Both the position numbers and the translations under genes were made by a program. A stretch of 64,000 nucleotides of DNA from Roseococcus sp. SDR (GTDB lineage: Bacteria; Pseudomonadota; Alphaproteobacteria; Acetobacterales; Acetobacteraceae): the NCBI RefSeq assembly GCF_019083995.1, contig NZ_JAHRCU010000003.1, positions 296,589 to 360,588 on the forward strand, written 5' to 3'. Shown in pieces: positions 24,929-33,491 of this stretch (positions are counted from its first letter, which is position 1; every line of letters begins with the position of its first letter). The notes beneath the pieces were generated by a model that saw only the letters and a program-made list of their open reading frames with translations, had not been told where the DNA came from and searched no databases.

Positions 24929-25453
24929 TCAATCCGCCACGGCATCGAGGGCGCCACGCGGATCGCTCCCGTCGATGATGCAAGCCAACAGGAAGCCCAA
25001 GATATTCATCACCATGAGGCCCGCCCCGATGGGCAGTGACATGAAGACATACCATTTCGACAGGCCCAGCACCGGACTACGCTCGATCTCGCCGATCTCG
25101 GCGAATTCGAGGCCGATGACGATGAGCAGCATGCAGAAGGCGGCGCAGGACAGGTAAGCCAGCACCTTGATCGCGATCCCGAGCAAGCGAGGCAACGCAT
25201 GCGTCAGGAGATCCAGCGCGATCAGCTCGCCATGTCGCAGGGCCCAGGCGGCACCGAGGAAGACCGTCCATATCATGGAGAAGCGCGCGACCTCTTCCGT
25301 CCAGGCGGCGGAGGCGTTGAAGCCCACGAGCGGCAGCACGAAGCGCACGATGACCTGCCCGAGCGCGCCGACTGTCATCATGAGCAGCAGCAGCGCGAGC
25401 ACGTATTTCAGCAGCAGGTTCACGGCATCGATGCCGGCGAGGATGGCTCTCAC
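24929..25453 (-). CDS. dctQ: TRAP transporter small permease DctQ
   Basis: A 174-residue four-helix membrane protein. GTG at 25453 overlaps the upstream dehydrogenase stop (GTGA) and gives the expected length; the longer frame upstream is antisense-like noise. Helices lie near residues 12-36, 58-72, 90-112 and 134-158. The conserved DctQ segment AAWTEEVARFSMIWTVFLGAAWALRHGELI is present. It partners DctM in the inner membrane. Confidence 0.92.
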   Translation of the reverse strand: MRAILAGIDAVNLLLKYVLALLLLMMTVGALGQVIVRFVLPLVGFNASAAWTEEVARFSMIWTVFLGAAWALRHGELIALDLLTHALPRLLGIAIKVLAYLSCAAFCMLLIVIGLEFAEIGEIERSPVLGLSKWYVFMSLPIGAGLMVMNILGFLLACIIDGSDPRGALDAVAD

Positions 25454-26388
25454 GGGCGGCCCGCCTTCTCCAAGTGGCCGCGGAGCGCCGCGATGGCGCG
25501 GTCCCGCCGCTTCTGCCGCGCAGGGATCTCCGTCAGCGGCAACTGGGCACGCAGCCCGGCCTCCAGCTTGTCCACCGCCGCGTTGGTCAGCGCCTGCGCG
25601 GCCCCGCGATCCTTCGCTACGTCGTTCAGGATGTAGCCGAAGAGCTCCATATACTGCCGGATGCCGCCCAGCGCGTTCAGGTCCACGCCGGCGAAGGGGC
25701 CGATCACCGCCCAGCGCAGGCCGAAGCCATGGGTCAGCGTGGTGTCGGCATCCTCGGGGCTGATCACGCCGTCGCGCACCAGCGCCACCATCTCGTTCAG
25801 CATCGCGGCCTGGATACGATTCATGGCGAAGCCGCTGATCTCGCCATGCACGCGGATGGGCTTCTGGCCCACCGCCTGCATCACGCGATAGGCCTCGGCC
25901 AGTGTCGCCTCCGAGGTGCCGGGATGGGTCACGATCTCCGTCACCGGCAGCAGGAAGGGCGGTGTGAGGGGATGCACCACGATGAAGCGATCCGGCCGCG
26001 CCAGCACGGATGCCAAGGCCGCCTGCGAGAGGCCAGAGGTGGAGGTGGCGAGGACCGCATCGGCGCGCATCGCGGCTTCCACGCGCGGCAGCACCTCCTG
26101 CTTGACAGCCAGATCTTCCTTTACCTGCTCCTGCACCCAATCCACATCGCCGACCGCCCCGTCAAGATCCGCATGGGTTGTGATGCGGGAAAGCCCGCCC
26201 GGTAGGCCCGCAATGGCCGAGCCCTCCAGCGCCTCGAAGACAGCGGCGGCACGGGCGGGGAAGCGCTCCAGCGCGGCGGAATCCCCATCCCAGACGCGCA
26301 CGGTGCAGCCCGCGCGGGCGAAGACCACGGCCCAGGCCGTGCCGATGGTGCCGGCGCCGATCAGCGCCACGCTCGGAAGCGCGCTCAT
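25450..26388 (-). CDS. 3-hydroxyacyl-CoA dehydrogenase-family protein (lambda-crystallin/L-gulonate 3-dehydrogenase type)
   Basis: A 312-residue NAD-dependent dehydrogenase. ATG 26388 (MSALPSVALIGAGTIG) overlaps the NIPSNAP stop. The Rossmann motif GAGTIGTAWAVVFARAG is at residues 9-25, catalytic Ser in ATSTSGLS, His in VVHPLTPPF, and the C-terminal domain begins ISGFAMNRIQAAM. The segment HPLTPPFLLPVTEIVTHPGTS resembles CRYL1/L-gulonate and carnitine 3-dehydrogenases rather than fatty-acid enzymes. It likely oxidises a free 3-hydroxy acid taken up by the adjacent TRAP system. Confidence 0.9.
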   Translation of the reverse strand: MSALPSVALIGAGTIGTAWAVVFARAGCTVRVWDGDSAALERFPARAAAVFEALEGSAIAGLPGGLSRITTHADLDGAVGDVDWVQEQVKEDLAVKQEVLPRVEAAMRADAVLATSTSGLSQAALASVLARPDRFIVVHPLTPPFLLPVTEIVTHPGTSEATLAEAYRVMQAVGQKPIRVHGEISGFAMNRIQAAMLNEMVALVRDGVISPEDADTTLTHGFGLRWAVIGPFAGVDLNALGGIRQYMELFGYILNDVAKDRGAAQALTNAAVDKLEAGLRAQLPLTEIPARQKRRDRAIAALRGHLEKAGRP

Positions 26389-26699
26389 TGGATCGGCGAG
26401 AAGTTGGAGGGCGTCAGGATGCGCGTATTCTGCACATCCAGGTAATCCGCCACCATGCCGAGATAGGCCTGCCATTCCGGATCGGCCAGCATGGCCGCAC
26501 GGCGCCGCGCGCGGTCATCCAGTCCCTCATACCCCCAGAGCGCCACGACGTGGTTCAGTTCGCCGATCTCGGTCGTGAAATAGCCGAGGAACTTGCCGAG
26601 ATGCTTGAGCTGCAGGGGCAGCCCGTGCTTCTCATAGGTGGCGACGAAGAGCCCGAGCTTGCCGGGCTTCAGGCGATAATCCCGCTCCTCGACGATCAT
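26385..26699 (-). CDS. NIPSNAP family protein
   Basis: A 104-residue ferredoxin-like (dimeric alpha-beta barrel) protein. It begins MIVEERDYRLKPGKLGLFVATYEKHG and contains LGKFLGYFTTEIGELNHVVALWGYEGLDDRARRRAAM, the NIPSNAP signature. ATG 26699 lies four bases after the cupin stop; a frame reaching 26810 adds unrelated residues. Such small proteins are frequent in bacterial catabolic operons but their role is unclear: an isomerase, small-molecule binding, or an accessory monooxygenase-like function have been proposed for relatives. Confidence 0.88.
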   Translation of the reverse strand: MIVEERDYRLKPGKLGLFVATYEKHGLPLQLKHLGKFLGYFTTEIGELNHVVALWGYEGLDDRARRRAAMLADPEWQAYLGMVADYLDVQNTRILTPSNFSPIQ

Positions 26700-26703
26700 C
26701 CGG

Positions 26704-27213
26704 TCAGGCCTTCGGCGGAAGCGAGCCGAAAACCGTCTCGGCCTCGATCTGCAGCACGTCCACGGGGCGCGGGAAGTTGGGCGGCTGCGGGTCACCCGGC
26801 TTCCGCTCACGACCGATGCGGGCGAAGAAGGTCTCGAGGCCGCCCGGCATCATCAGCCACATGAAGGTCATCGGCGCGTCGTCGCTCGCCTGGAAGCGGT
26901 GGGATCGGCCCTTGCCCAGGAAGATGCAGGTGCCCTTGCTCATCGGCACCTTGTCCGTGCCGTTCAGCAGCGCCTCGCCCTTGCCCTCGAGGACGAAGAT
27001 CACCTCCTCATTATCGGGATGGACGTGCTCGCGGACGAAGCTGCCGGGATCCACCGTCTGCGTGCCCATGGCGAAGGGCGTCCCGGCGCCGATCTCGTTG
27101 GAAGCGAGCATGCAGCGCACGAAGCCATTGGCCGGCACGGGCTGCCAGAAGGAGCGTCCCTCGTCGGGCTGGACGATGACGAGCGGGGCTTGCGGCATTG
27201 GGGTATCGGGCAT
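26704..27213 (-). CDS. Cupin-domain protein
   Basis: A 169-residue single-domain cupin. Motif 1 is VREHVHPDNEEVIFVLEGKG (His, His, Glu as metal ligands, about residues 60-79), and motif 2 ends GKGRSHRFQASDDAP. A metal-dependent isomerase, dioxygenase or binding role is possible. The ATG overlaps the GntR stop (ATGA), so it is the first enzyme gene of the operon. Confidence 0.9.
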   Translation of the reverse strand: MPDTPMPQAPLVIVQPDEGRSFWQPVPANGFVRCMLASNEIGAGTPFAMGTQTVDPGSFVREHVHPDNEEVIFVLEGKGEALLNGTDKVPMSKGTCIFLGKGRSHRFQASDDAPMTFMWLMMPGGLETFFARIGRERKPGDPQPPNFPRPVDVLQIEAETVFGSLPPKA

Positions 27214-27929
27214 CAGGTGGTTCTCCTGCGCGGGGTGATGGGGAAGGCGCGCGCGGGCGCCAACAGGCTGGTCAGCGCCTCGGCCCGGCGGCCGATATGA
27301 CGCTGGAGGATCTCTTCGCCGGCGGCGGCATCGCGCGCTACCAGCGCTTCCAGCAGCGCGTCATGCTCGTCGAAGTTCAGCTCGGGGCGCGGGCCGGTGG
27401 CATAGGCCCAGCGGATGAAGGTGGTGCGCGCATTCACCTCGCCCAGCATGCGCAGCAATTCGTGGTTGCCGCCCAGCGCACAGAGCGCCTCATGGAAGCG
27501 CACATCCTCGCCCACCATAGCCGCGCGGTCATTCATGCGATGGGACTGGCGCAGCGTTGCGCGCCAGCCTCGGCGCAGGGCCGTGATGTCCGTGGCCTTG
27601 GCCCGTTCGCAGGCGTGGCGGAAGCCCGTGACCTCCAGCGCGGTGCGCAGCTCGTAGAGGTCCATCGCCTCCTTGAGGTCGAGGTCGCGCACATAGAAGC
27701 CGTGGCCGCCGCGGGCGAGCACGAGGCGCTCGGCCGCCAGGCGGTTCAAAGCCTCCCGCACCGGCGTGCGGGAGAGGCCGAGGCGCTCGGCCAGATGCAC
27801 CTCGTTCAGCCGCTCGCCGGGGCGCAGCTCGAAGAGCAGCAGCATGCCGCGCAGGGCCTCATAGGCCACGTCGCCGGCGCTGCCGCGCGCGGGCTCCGTT
27901 CGTTGCGGCAGGGTTTTCGCGGCACGCAT
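27213..27929 (-). CDS. GntR-family (FCD domain) transcriptional regulator
   Basis: A 238-residue FadR-type regulator. The wHTH spans about residues 20-88 (AYEALRGMLLLFELRPGERLNEVHLAERLGLSRTPVREALNRL). The FCD ligand domain follows with metal-binding candidates (ALEVTGFRHACERA, DVRFHEALCALGGNHELLRM, EHDALLEALVARD). ATG 27929 was chosen; a TTG at 27959 in the same frame would place the likely operator inside the gene. It should sense a carboxylate or its product and control the TRAP operon it leads, including itself. Confidence 0.92.
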   Translation of the reverse strand: MRAAKTLPQRTEPARGSAGDVAYEALRGMLLLFELRPGERLNEVHLAERLGLSRTPVREALNRLAAERLVLARGGHGFYVRDLDLKEAMDLYELRTALEVTGFRHACERAKATDITALRRGWRATLRQSHRMNDRAAMVGEDVRFHEALCALGGNHELLRMLGEVNARTTFIRWAYATGPRPELNFDEHDALLEALVARDAAAGEEILQRHIGRRAEALTSLLAPARAFPITPRRRTT

Positions 27930-27941
27930 GCGGGCAGCATT

Positions 27942-27958
27942 ATGCACCACTGTATGCA
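27942..27958. promoter_or_regulatory. Possible GntR operator
   Basis: ATGCA-N7-ATGCA, with TGCA ends forming an imperfect palindrome (TGCACCACTGTATGCA), lies 13 bases before the GntR start in the 41-base gap after the TetR gene. Position fits autoregulation; the exact motif is not a named consensus. Confidence 0.3.
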
Positions 27959-27970
27959 ATGCAAGCGGAT

Positions 27971-28639
27971 TCAGGCGGCCGGCGGCACAGCCCGCAGATA
28001 GGCCACGACCATCTCGCCCAACATCTCCTCATAGGTCGCGAGGCGCGCGGGCCGGAACAGATCCCCCGCGAAGGCGGCCGAGAGCGTCCAGCGATTGGCG
28101 CAGTAGAAATAGCCGAGCCCAGACATGGCGACGTAGAGCGCCGTCACGTCCACATCCTCGCGGAACAGCCCCTGCGCGCGCCCGGCGGCCAGCAGGCGCT
28201 CCATCGTGGCGAAGAGCGGGTTGTAGAGCCGCGGGATGTTCCCCGCCGCGCGCAGGTGGCGCGCGCGGTGCAGGTTTTCCTCGTTCATCAGCGCCACGAT
28301 CTCGGGATGCGCGCGAAACAGGCGGAAGGTGTCATGCGCGAGGCGCCGCATGCCCTCCACCGGGCCCAGCGCGTCCAGCGCCGCCTCGTCCTGCCCGGCG
28401 CGCAGCAGCGCATAGACATGTTCGAGCGCGGCGACCCAGAGCCCCTCCTTGGAGCCGAAGTGATGGAAGAGGAGGCCCTTCGCCACCTCCGCTCCGCGCG
28501 CGATCACGTCCATCCGCGCGCCAGCGAGGCCCTTCTCCGTGAACTCCCGCACGGCGGAGGCAAGGATCGCGGCCTTGGCGCCCTCGGCATCGCGCGTGCC
28601 GCGTTTTCGTCGTTGACGGGGAAGCTTCATCCGGATCAT
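27971..28639 (-). CDS. TetR-family transcriptional regulator, RutR-like
   Basis: A 222-residue regulator (start ATG 28639; ATG 28630 is an alternative). The N-terminal HTH spans about residues 20-66 (AAILASAVREFTEKGLAG, VIARGAEVAKGLLFHHFGSKEGLW). The C-terminal ligand domain contains LYVAMSGLGYFYCANRWTLSAAF, similar to the C-domain common in RutR-like proteins. It is divergent from the hydantoinase A-B/ABC operon, and the gap contains a palindrome almost identical to the RutR site. RutR senses uracil/thymine in E. coli, so a pyrimidine- or hydantoin-type inducer is plausible (inference). Confidence 0.88.
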   Translation of the reverse strand: MIRMKLPRQRRKRGTRDAEGAKAAILASAVREFTEKGLAGARMDVIARGAEVAKGLLFHHFGSKEGLWVAALEHVYALLRAGQDEAALDALGPVEGMRRLAHDTFRLFRAHPEIVALMNEENLHRARHLRAAGNIPRLYNPLFATMERLLAAGRAQGLFREDVDVTALYVAMSGLGYFYCANRWTLSAAFAGDLFRPARLATYEEMLGEMVVAYLRAVPPAA

Positions 28640-28650
28640 GCTTCCTGCTA

Positions 28651-28666
28651 TTGACCATCCGGTCAA
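28651..28666. promoter_or_regulatory. RutR-like operator palindrome
   Basis: TTGACCATCCGGTCAA is an inverted repeat with perfect 6-bp arms and matches the E. coli RutR consensus TTGACCA-NN-TGGTCAA at all but one defined position. It is centred between the TetR start (28639) and the hyuA start (28698), so it can control both directions. Confidence 0.65.
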
Positions 28667-28697
28667 CATAATTGCAGCTCCTTTGAGGTCGATCGGA

Positions 28698-30782
28698 ATG
28701 CCAGCACGCATCGGCGTGGACGTCGGCGGCACCTTCACCGATGTGGTGCTGGCCCTTCCGGGCGGGCGCATCGTCGTCAACAAGACCACAACCACGCCGC
28801 AGGATCCGGGCGAGGGCGTCGCCGCCGGCATCGCCGCCGTGATCGCGGAGGCCGGGCTCGCCGCCGGCCAGGTGACGGAGATCGTCCATGGCACCACCGT
28901 CGCCTCCAACACCATCCTGCAGAAGGCCGGCGCCCGCACCGGCCTGCTGACGACGCAGGGCTTCCGCGACGTGCTGGAGATCGGCCGCATTCGCACGCCG
29001 GGCATGTTCGACATGACCTGGCGCAAGCCCGAGCCGCTGGTGCCACGCCGCTGGCGGCTGGAGGCGCGCGAGCGCACCGCCGCCGATGGCAGCGTCGTGA
29101 CGCCGCTCGATGCCGAGAGCGTGCGCGAGGCCGCGGCCTTCTTCCTCGCCGAGGGCGTCGAGGCGGTGGCGATCTGCTTCATCAACTCCTACGCGCATCC
29201 GGCGCATGAGCGCGCGGCCGCCGCCCTGCTGCGCGCGGCCGCGCCACAGCTCCTCGTCACCGCCTCCTGCGAGGTGCTGCCCGAGATCAAGGAATACGAG
29301 CGCACCAGCACGGCGGTGGTGAACGCCTATCTCCTGCCCGCCATGCGCGGCTATCTCTCCCGCCTGCAGCAGCGGCTCGCCGCCATCGGCATCACCGCGC
29401 CGGTCCAGGTCATGGCCTCCAATGGCGGGATGATCGGCCTGGATGCGGCGCGCGAGCGGCCGGTCTTCGCCGTGGGGTCCGGCCCCGCCGGCGGCGTCGC
29501 GGGCGCGGCGCGGCTGGGCGATGGCATCGGCGCGGCGGATCTCATCGTCTTCGACATGGGCGGCACCACGGCAAAGGCCGCCATCATCGAGGGCGGCCAG
29601 CCCTCGCTCGTCACGGAATACGAATTCCGTGACGGCATCAGCACACCCTCCCGCTTCGTGAAGGGCGCGGGCTACATGCTGAAGGTGCCGGCGATCGACA
29701 TCGCCGAGGTCGGCTCCGGCGGCGGCTCCATAGCGCGGATCGATGCGGGCGGTCTGCTCGTCGTCGGCCCGCAGAGCGCGGGGGGCGATCCGGGCCCAGC
29801 CTGCTATGGGCGCGGCAATGCCGAACCCACCGTGACCGATGCGAACATGGTGCTGGGCTATCTCAACCCCACCGCGCTCGCGGGCGGCTCGCTGCGCGTG
29901 GATGCGGCGCTCTCGCGCGAGGCCATTGCGCGCCGCATCGCCGGCCCGCTGAAGCTCAGCGTCGAGGAGGCGGCGCATGGCATCCGGCAGATCGCCAATG
30001 TGAACATGGCCCGCGCCATCCGCGCCGTGACGGTGGAACGCGGCAAGGACCCGCGCGACCTGGCGCTGATGGCCTTCGGCGGCGGCGGCCCGCTGCATGC
30101 GGTGAATGTGGCGCGGCTGCTCGGCATTCGGCGCGTGCTGATCAGCCCGGTCGCCGGCGTCTTCTCCGCCGCCGGCATGCTGGCGGCCGAGGCCGTGCAC
30201 GAATTCGTCCATCCCCTGCTCATGCCTCTGGCGCAGGTGACGCCCGCGCTGCTGCAGGCCGCGCGCGCAAGCATGGCCCAGGCGGGCCACGCGGCCCTGG
30301 CCCATGAGGGCTACGCAAAGGAGACGGTGGAACTGCGCTACGCGGCCGATCTGCGCTACGCCGGCCAATCCTCGCAGCTCACCGTGCCGGTGGGCGACTT
30401 CGCCGTGGCCGCGCTGCATGCCGGCTTCGAGCGGCTCTATGGCGAGACCTTCGGCTACACCGCCGCGGGCGAGGGCGTGGAGCTCGTGAATCTCCGGCTC
30501 TCGGCCATCGGGCGGGCGGAGGGGCGGATCGACTTCCCCTCCCTCGCCCTCGATGCCCGCGCCCTGGCCGGCGCGGTGGGCGAGCGCCTCGTCTCCTTCG
30601 CGCGGGGCGAGGCCCCGGTGCCGACGCGCCTGCTGCCCCGCGCGGCCCTCGCGGATGGGCCTGTTCATGGCCCGGCGATCCTGGAAAGCTACGACACGAC
30701 GATCATCGTTCCCCCCGGCTGCACGGCGCGCGCCGCGGGCTCCGGCACCGTGGTCATCGAGATGGAGGCGGCCGATGCCTGA
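28698..30782 (+). CDS. hyuA: Hydantoinase/oxoprolinase family protein (HyuA-type ATPase subunit)
   Basis: A 694-residue subunit. ATG 28698 (MPARIGVDVGGTFTDVV) was chosen over 28638, which would read through the operator. The ATP-site motif lies at residues 4-18. VHGTTVASNTILQKAGA, PEIKEYERTSTAVVNAYLLP, SNGGMIG, FDMGGTTAKAAII and GSGGGSIARIDAGG follow in order. It is the first gene of an operon with a B subunit and a complete NitT/TauT-type ABC importer, under the RutR-like site. N-methylhydantoin or a related cyclic ureide is a reasonable substrate guess. Confidence 0.93.
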   Translation: MPARIGVDVGGTFTDVVLALPGGRIVVNKTTTTPQDPGEGVAAGIAAVIAEAGLAAGQVTEIVHGTTVASNTILQKAGARTGLLTTQGFRDVLEIGRIRTPGMFDMTWRKPEPLVPRRWRLEARERTAADGSVVTPLDAESVREAAAFFLAEGVEAVAICFINSYAHPAHERAAAALLRAAAPQLLVTASCEVLPEIKEYERTSTAVVNAYLLPAMRGYLSRLQQRLAAIGITAPVQVMASNGGMIGLDAARERPVFAVGSGPAGGVAGAARLGDGIGAADLIVFDMGGTTAKAAIIEGGQPSLVTEYEFRDGISTPSRFVKGAGYMLKVPAIDIAEVGSGGGSIARIDAGGLLVVGPQSAGGDPGPACYGRGNAEPTVTDANMVLGYLNPTALAGGSLRVDAALSREAIARRIAGPLKLSVEEAAHGIRQIANVNMARAIRAVTVERGKDPRDLALMAFGGGGPLHAVNVARLLGIRRVLISPVAGVFSAAGMLAAEAVHEFVHPLLMPLAQVTPALLQAARASMAQAGHAALAHEGYAKETVELRYAADLRYAGQSSQLTVPVGDFAVAALHAGFERLYGETFGYTAAGEGVELVNLRLSAIGRAEGRIDFPSLALDARALAGAVGERLVSFARGEAPVPTRLLPRAALADGPVHGPAILESYDTTIIVPPGCTARAAGSGTVVIEMEAADA

Positions 30783-32499
30783 GGATCCGATCACCTTCGC
30801 CGTCATCAAGAACGCGATGGACGCGATCGTGGATGAGGTGGCCTATACCGTCATCCGCACCGCACGCTCCGAGATCGTGAAGGACGTGATGGACTACAGC
30901 GCCGCCATCTGCGACGCGAAGGGCGAGATGGTGGCCCAGGCCAAGACCATCGCGCAGCATCTGGGCGCCATCCCCGAGGCGATGGCCGCCGTGCAGGCCC
31001 GCTGGGGTGGGCAGCTCGAGCCCGGCGATGCGGTGGTGATGAACGATCCCTATTCGGGCGGCATGCACCTGCCGGACATCTTCATGTTCTATCCGGTCTT
31101 CGAAGGCGGCGCGCTGCTCGCCTGGACCGTGGTGATCTGCCACCACACCGACATGGGCGGCCGCGTGCCCGGCTCCAACGCCGCCGACAGCACGGAGATC
31201 TACCAGGAAGGCATCCGCATCCCGCCGCTCAAGCTCTATCGCGCGGGCGTGATGGACGACACGCTCTCGGCGATGATCGGACTGAATGTCCGCGTGCCGG
31301 AGATCGTGCTCGGCGACCTGCGCGCGCAATACGCCGCCTGCCAGGTGGGCGCGCGGGAGCTGGGCGCGTTGGTGCGCCGCTACGGCGCGGATGGCATGCG
31401 TGGGCATCTCGCCGGGCTGCTCGACTACGCCGAGCGCATGGCGCGCGCCGAGATCGCCACCTGGCCGGTCGGCACCTACCGCTTTACCGACCATATCGAC
31501 AGCGATGGCCTGTCAGATGACCCCGTGCCGCTCAGCGTCGCCATCACCGTGGTGGGCGACGGGACGCTGAAGGTGGATTGGGCCGGCTCCTCGCCGCAGG
31601 TGCGGGCCGCGATCAACTCCACCCTCTCCTTCACCAAGTCCAACAGCTTCCTCTCCGTGCGCTGCGCGCTCCGCGGCGACATCCCGAACAATGCCGGCGT
31701 CTTCCGCTGCATCGAGGTGACGGCGCCCGAAGGCTGCGTGCTCAATCCCATCTCGCCCGCACCGGTCGCGGCGCGCGCGCTCACCGGTTATCGCGTTATG
31801 GACACGATGTTCGGCGCGCTGGCGCAGATCGTGCCCGAGATCATTCCCGCCGCCGGCGAGGGCGGGAACACGGTGGTCTGCCTCGGCGGCCGCCACCCAG
31901 ACAACCGCCCCTTCATCATCGTGGACATGATCAGCGGCTGCTGGGGCGGCCGGCCGGATCAGGACGGCATCGAGGCCATCACCAACCCCTCGCAGAACCT
32001 CTCCAACACGCCGGTCGAGGTGCTGGAGCGCCAGCATCCCGTGCGCATCGAGGAATACGCGCTGGTGCCCGACAGCGGCGGGCCCGGCCGCTTCCGTGGC
32101 GGATTGGGGCTCGCGCGCAGCTATCGCCTGCTGGCGGAGGATGCGGTGCTGCAGCTGCGCGCCGACCGGCTGCGCTTCGCCCCCTATGGGCTGGAGGGCG
32201 GCGAGCACGGCGGCGCCGCGGCGAATTGGCTCGGCGAAGGCAATGCGCGCGAGGCGATCCCTGGCAAGGTCACCATGCGCATGCAGCGCGGCCAGCTCCT
32301 GACGCATCATCAGGCGGGCGGTGGCGGCCATGGCTCGCCCCTGGCTCGGGATCCGGAGGCCGTCGCGCGCGATGTGTGGAACGGCAAGGTGAGCGTGGAG
32401 GCCGCGCGGCGAAGCTACGGCGTGGTGATCGAGAACGGCCACCTGGACAGCATCGAAACCGCGAGATTGCGCGGCCAACAGCAGGGAGAACGGGCATGA
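30775..32499 (+). CDS. hyuB: Hydantoinase B/oxoprolinase family protein (HyuB-type subunit)
   Basis: A 574-residue B subunit. ATG 30775 (MPEDPITFAVIKNAMDAIVDEV) overlaps the hyuA stop by eight bases; a frame open from 30553 is out of family. Key segments are VIRTARSEIVKDVMDYSAAI, NDPYSGGMHLPDIFMFYPVF, CHHTDMGGRVPGSNAADSTEI and the Gly-rich GGGGHGSPLARDPEAV tail. It partners the ATPase subunit. It is only distantly similar to the B subunit at 14333 by eye (different N-terminus and order), so the two pairs probably handle different substrates. Confidence 0.93.
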   Translation: MPEDPITFAVIKNAMDAIVDEVAYTVIRTARSEIVKDVMDYSAAICDAKGEMVAQAKTIAQHLGAIPEAMAAVQARWGGQLEPGDAVVMNDPYSGGMHLPDIFMFYPVFEGGALLAWTVVICHHTDMGGRVPGSNAADSTEIYQEGIRIPPLKLYRAGVMDDTLSAMIGLNVRVPEIVLGDLRAQYAACQVGARELGALVRRYGADGMRGHLAGLLDYAERMARAEIATWPVGTYRFTDHIDSDGLSDDPVPLSVAITVVGDGTLKVDWAGSSPQVRAAINSTLSFTKSNSFLSVRCALRGDIPNNAGVFRCIEVTAPEGCVLNPISPAPVAARALTGYRVMDTMFGALAQIVPEIIPAAGEGGNTVVCLGGRHPDNRPFIIVDMISGCWGGRPDQDGIEAITNPSQNLSNTPVEVLERQHPVRIEEYALVPDSGGPGRFRGGLGLARSYRLLAEDAVLQLRADRLRFAPYGLEGGEHGGAAANWLGEGNAREAIPGKVTMRMQRGQLLTHHQAGGGGHGSPLARDPEAVARDVWNGKVSVEAARRSYGVVIENGHLDSIETARLRGQQQGERA

Positions 32500-33485
32500 C
32501 GAAGCATTTCCAGCTTTCGCGACGCAGCGCGATGATCACCGCCGGCACCCTCGCCCTGCCGGGCCTTGCCCGCGCGCAGGGGGAGCGGCTCACCGTGCGG
32601 CTCGACTTCTCGCCCTGGGGCGTGCAGGCCGCGATGCACCTGGCCGAGACGCGCGGCTGGTTCCGGGAGGCCGGCCTCACCGTGGATGTGCAGGATGGGC
32701 GCGGCAGCGGCAACACGCTGCAACTCGTGAATGCCGGCCAGGCCGATGTCGGGCAGATCCAGGTCGGCCTTATCGCCCAAGCGCGCGAGCAGGGGGCCAC
32801 CGTGCGCGCCTTCGCCGGCTTCGGGCGGCGGACGGACCTCGCCGTGCTGGTGGATCGCGACAGTCCGATCCAGCGCGTGCAGGATTTCCGAGGGCGCAGC
32901 CTCGTCGTCTTCGCGGCCAGCCCCTGGGCACCCTTCATCGACGCCTTCCTGCGCGCCGGCGGGCTCGACCGCAATAGCGTGAACGTGATGTTCGTGGACC
33001 CGGCGGCGCTCTGGGGCACCTACACCGCCAAGCGCGCCGACGGGCTGATGTCCACGGCGCCCTCGGCGCTGCCCGTCGCCGAGCGCCCGCGCCCGAGCCG
33101 CGCTATCCTGGCCGAGGATGCCGGCATCAGCTTTCCGAGCTATGGCCTCATCGCGACCGAGGCGACGATCCGCGCGCGCGGCCCCGCGCTCCGCCGTCTG
33201 GTCGAGACCCAGCAGCGCGCCTGGGCGCATCTGCGCACCAACCCGGATGACGGTGTGGAGGCGATGCTGCGCCAGCGCCCCGATGCACGGCTCGACCGCA
33301 ACGTGACGCGCGAGCAGATCCGCCTGACGCTCGAGTTCTTCGACACGCCCGCCAGCGCCGGCCGGCCGATCGGCTGGCAGGCGGAGGTGGACTGGACAAC
33401 CGCCCTGCGTTCCCTGGAGGCCGCGGGCGCCATCCGCGCGGGTTGGCAGGCGGGCAACTACTTCACCAATGACCTGATCGGCTGA
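32496..33485 (+). CDS. NitT/TauT-type ABC transporter substrate-binding protein (ThiY/SsuA-like)
   Basis: A 329-residue periplasmic binding protein. The start overlaps hyuB (ATGA). A twin-Arg-style signal (SRRSAMITAGTLALPGLARA) covers residues 8-27. The mature part has LDFSPWGVQAAMHLAETRGWFREAGL, typical of the NMT1/THI5-like fold used for thiamine precursor, pyrimidine, hydantoin, sulfonate and nitrate uptake. With the following ATPase and permease it forms a complete importer that likely supplies the hydantoinase substrate. Confidence 0.92.
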   Translation: MTKHFQLSRRSAMITAGTLALPGLARAQGERLTVRLDFSPWGVQAAMHLAETRGWFREAGLTVDVQDGRGSGNTLQLVNAGQADVGQIQVGLIAQAREQGATVRAFAGFGRRTDLAVLVDRDSPIQRVQDFRGRSLVVFAASPWAPFIDAFLRAGGLDRNSVNVMFVDPAALWGTYTAKRADGLMSTAPSALPVAERPRPSRAILAEDAGISFPSYGLIATEATIRARGPALRRLVETQQRAWAHLRTNPDDGVEAMLRQRPDARLDRNVTREQIRLTLEFFDTPASAGRPIGWQAEVDWTTALRSLEAAGAIRAGWQAGNYFTNDLIG

Positions 33486-33491
33486 ACCGGC

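Noticed and set aside
28332..30809. 825-codon minus-strand frame opposite hyuA
   Set aside because: Shadow of hyuA; it would also cross the RutR-like palindrome and the TetR gene.
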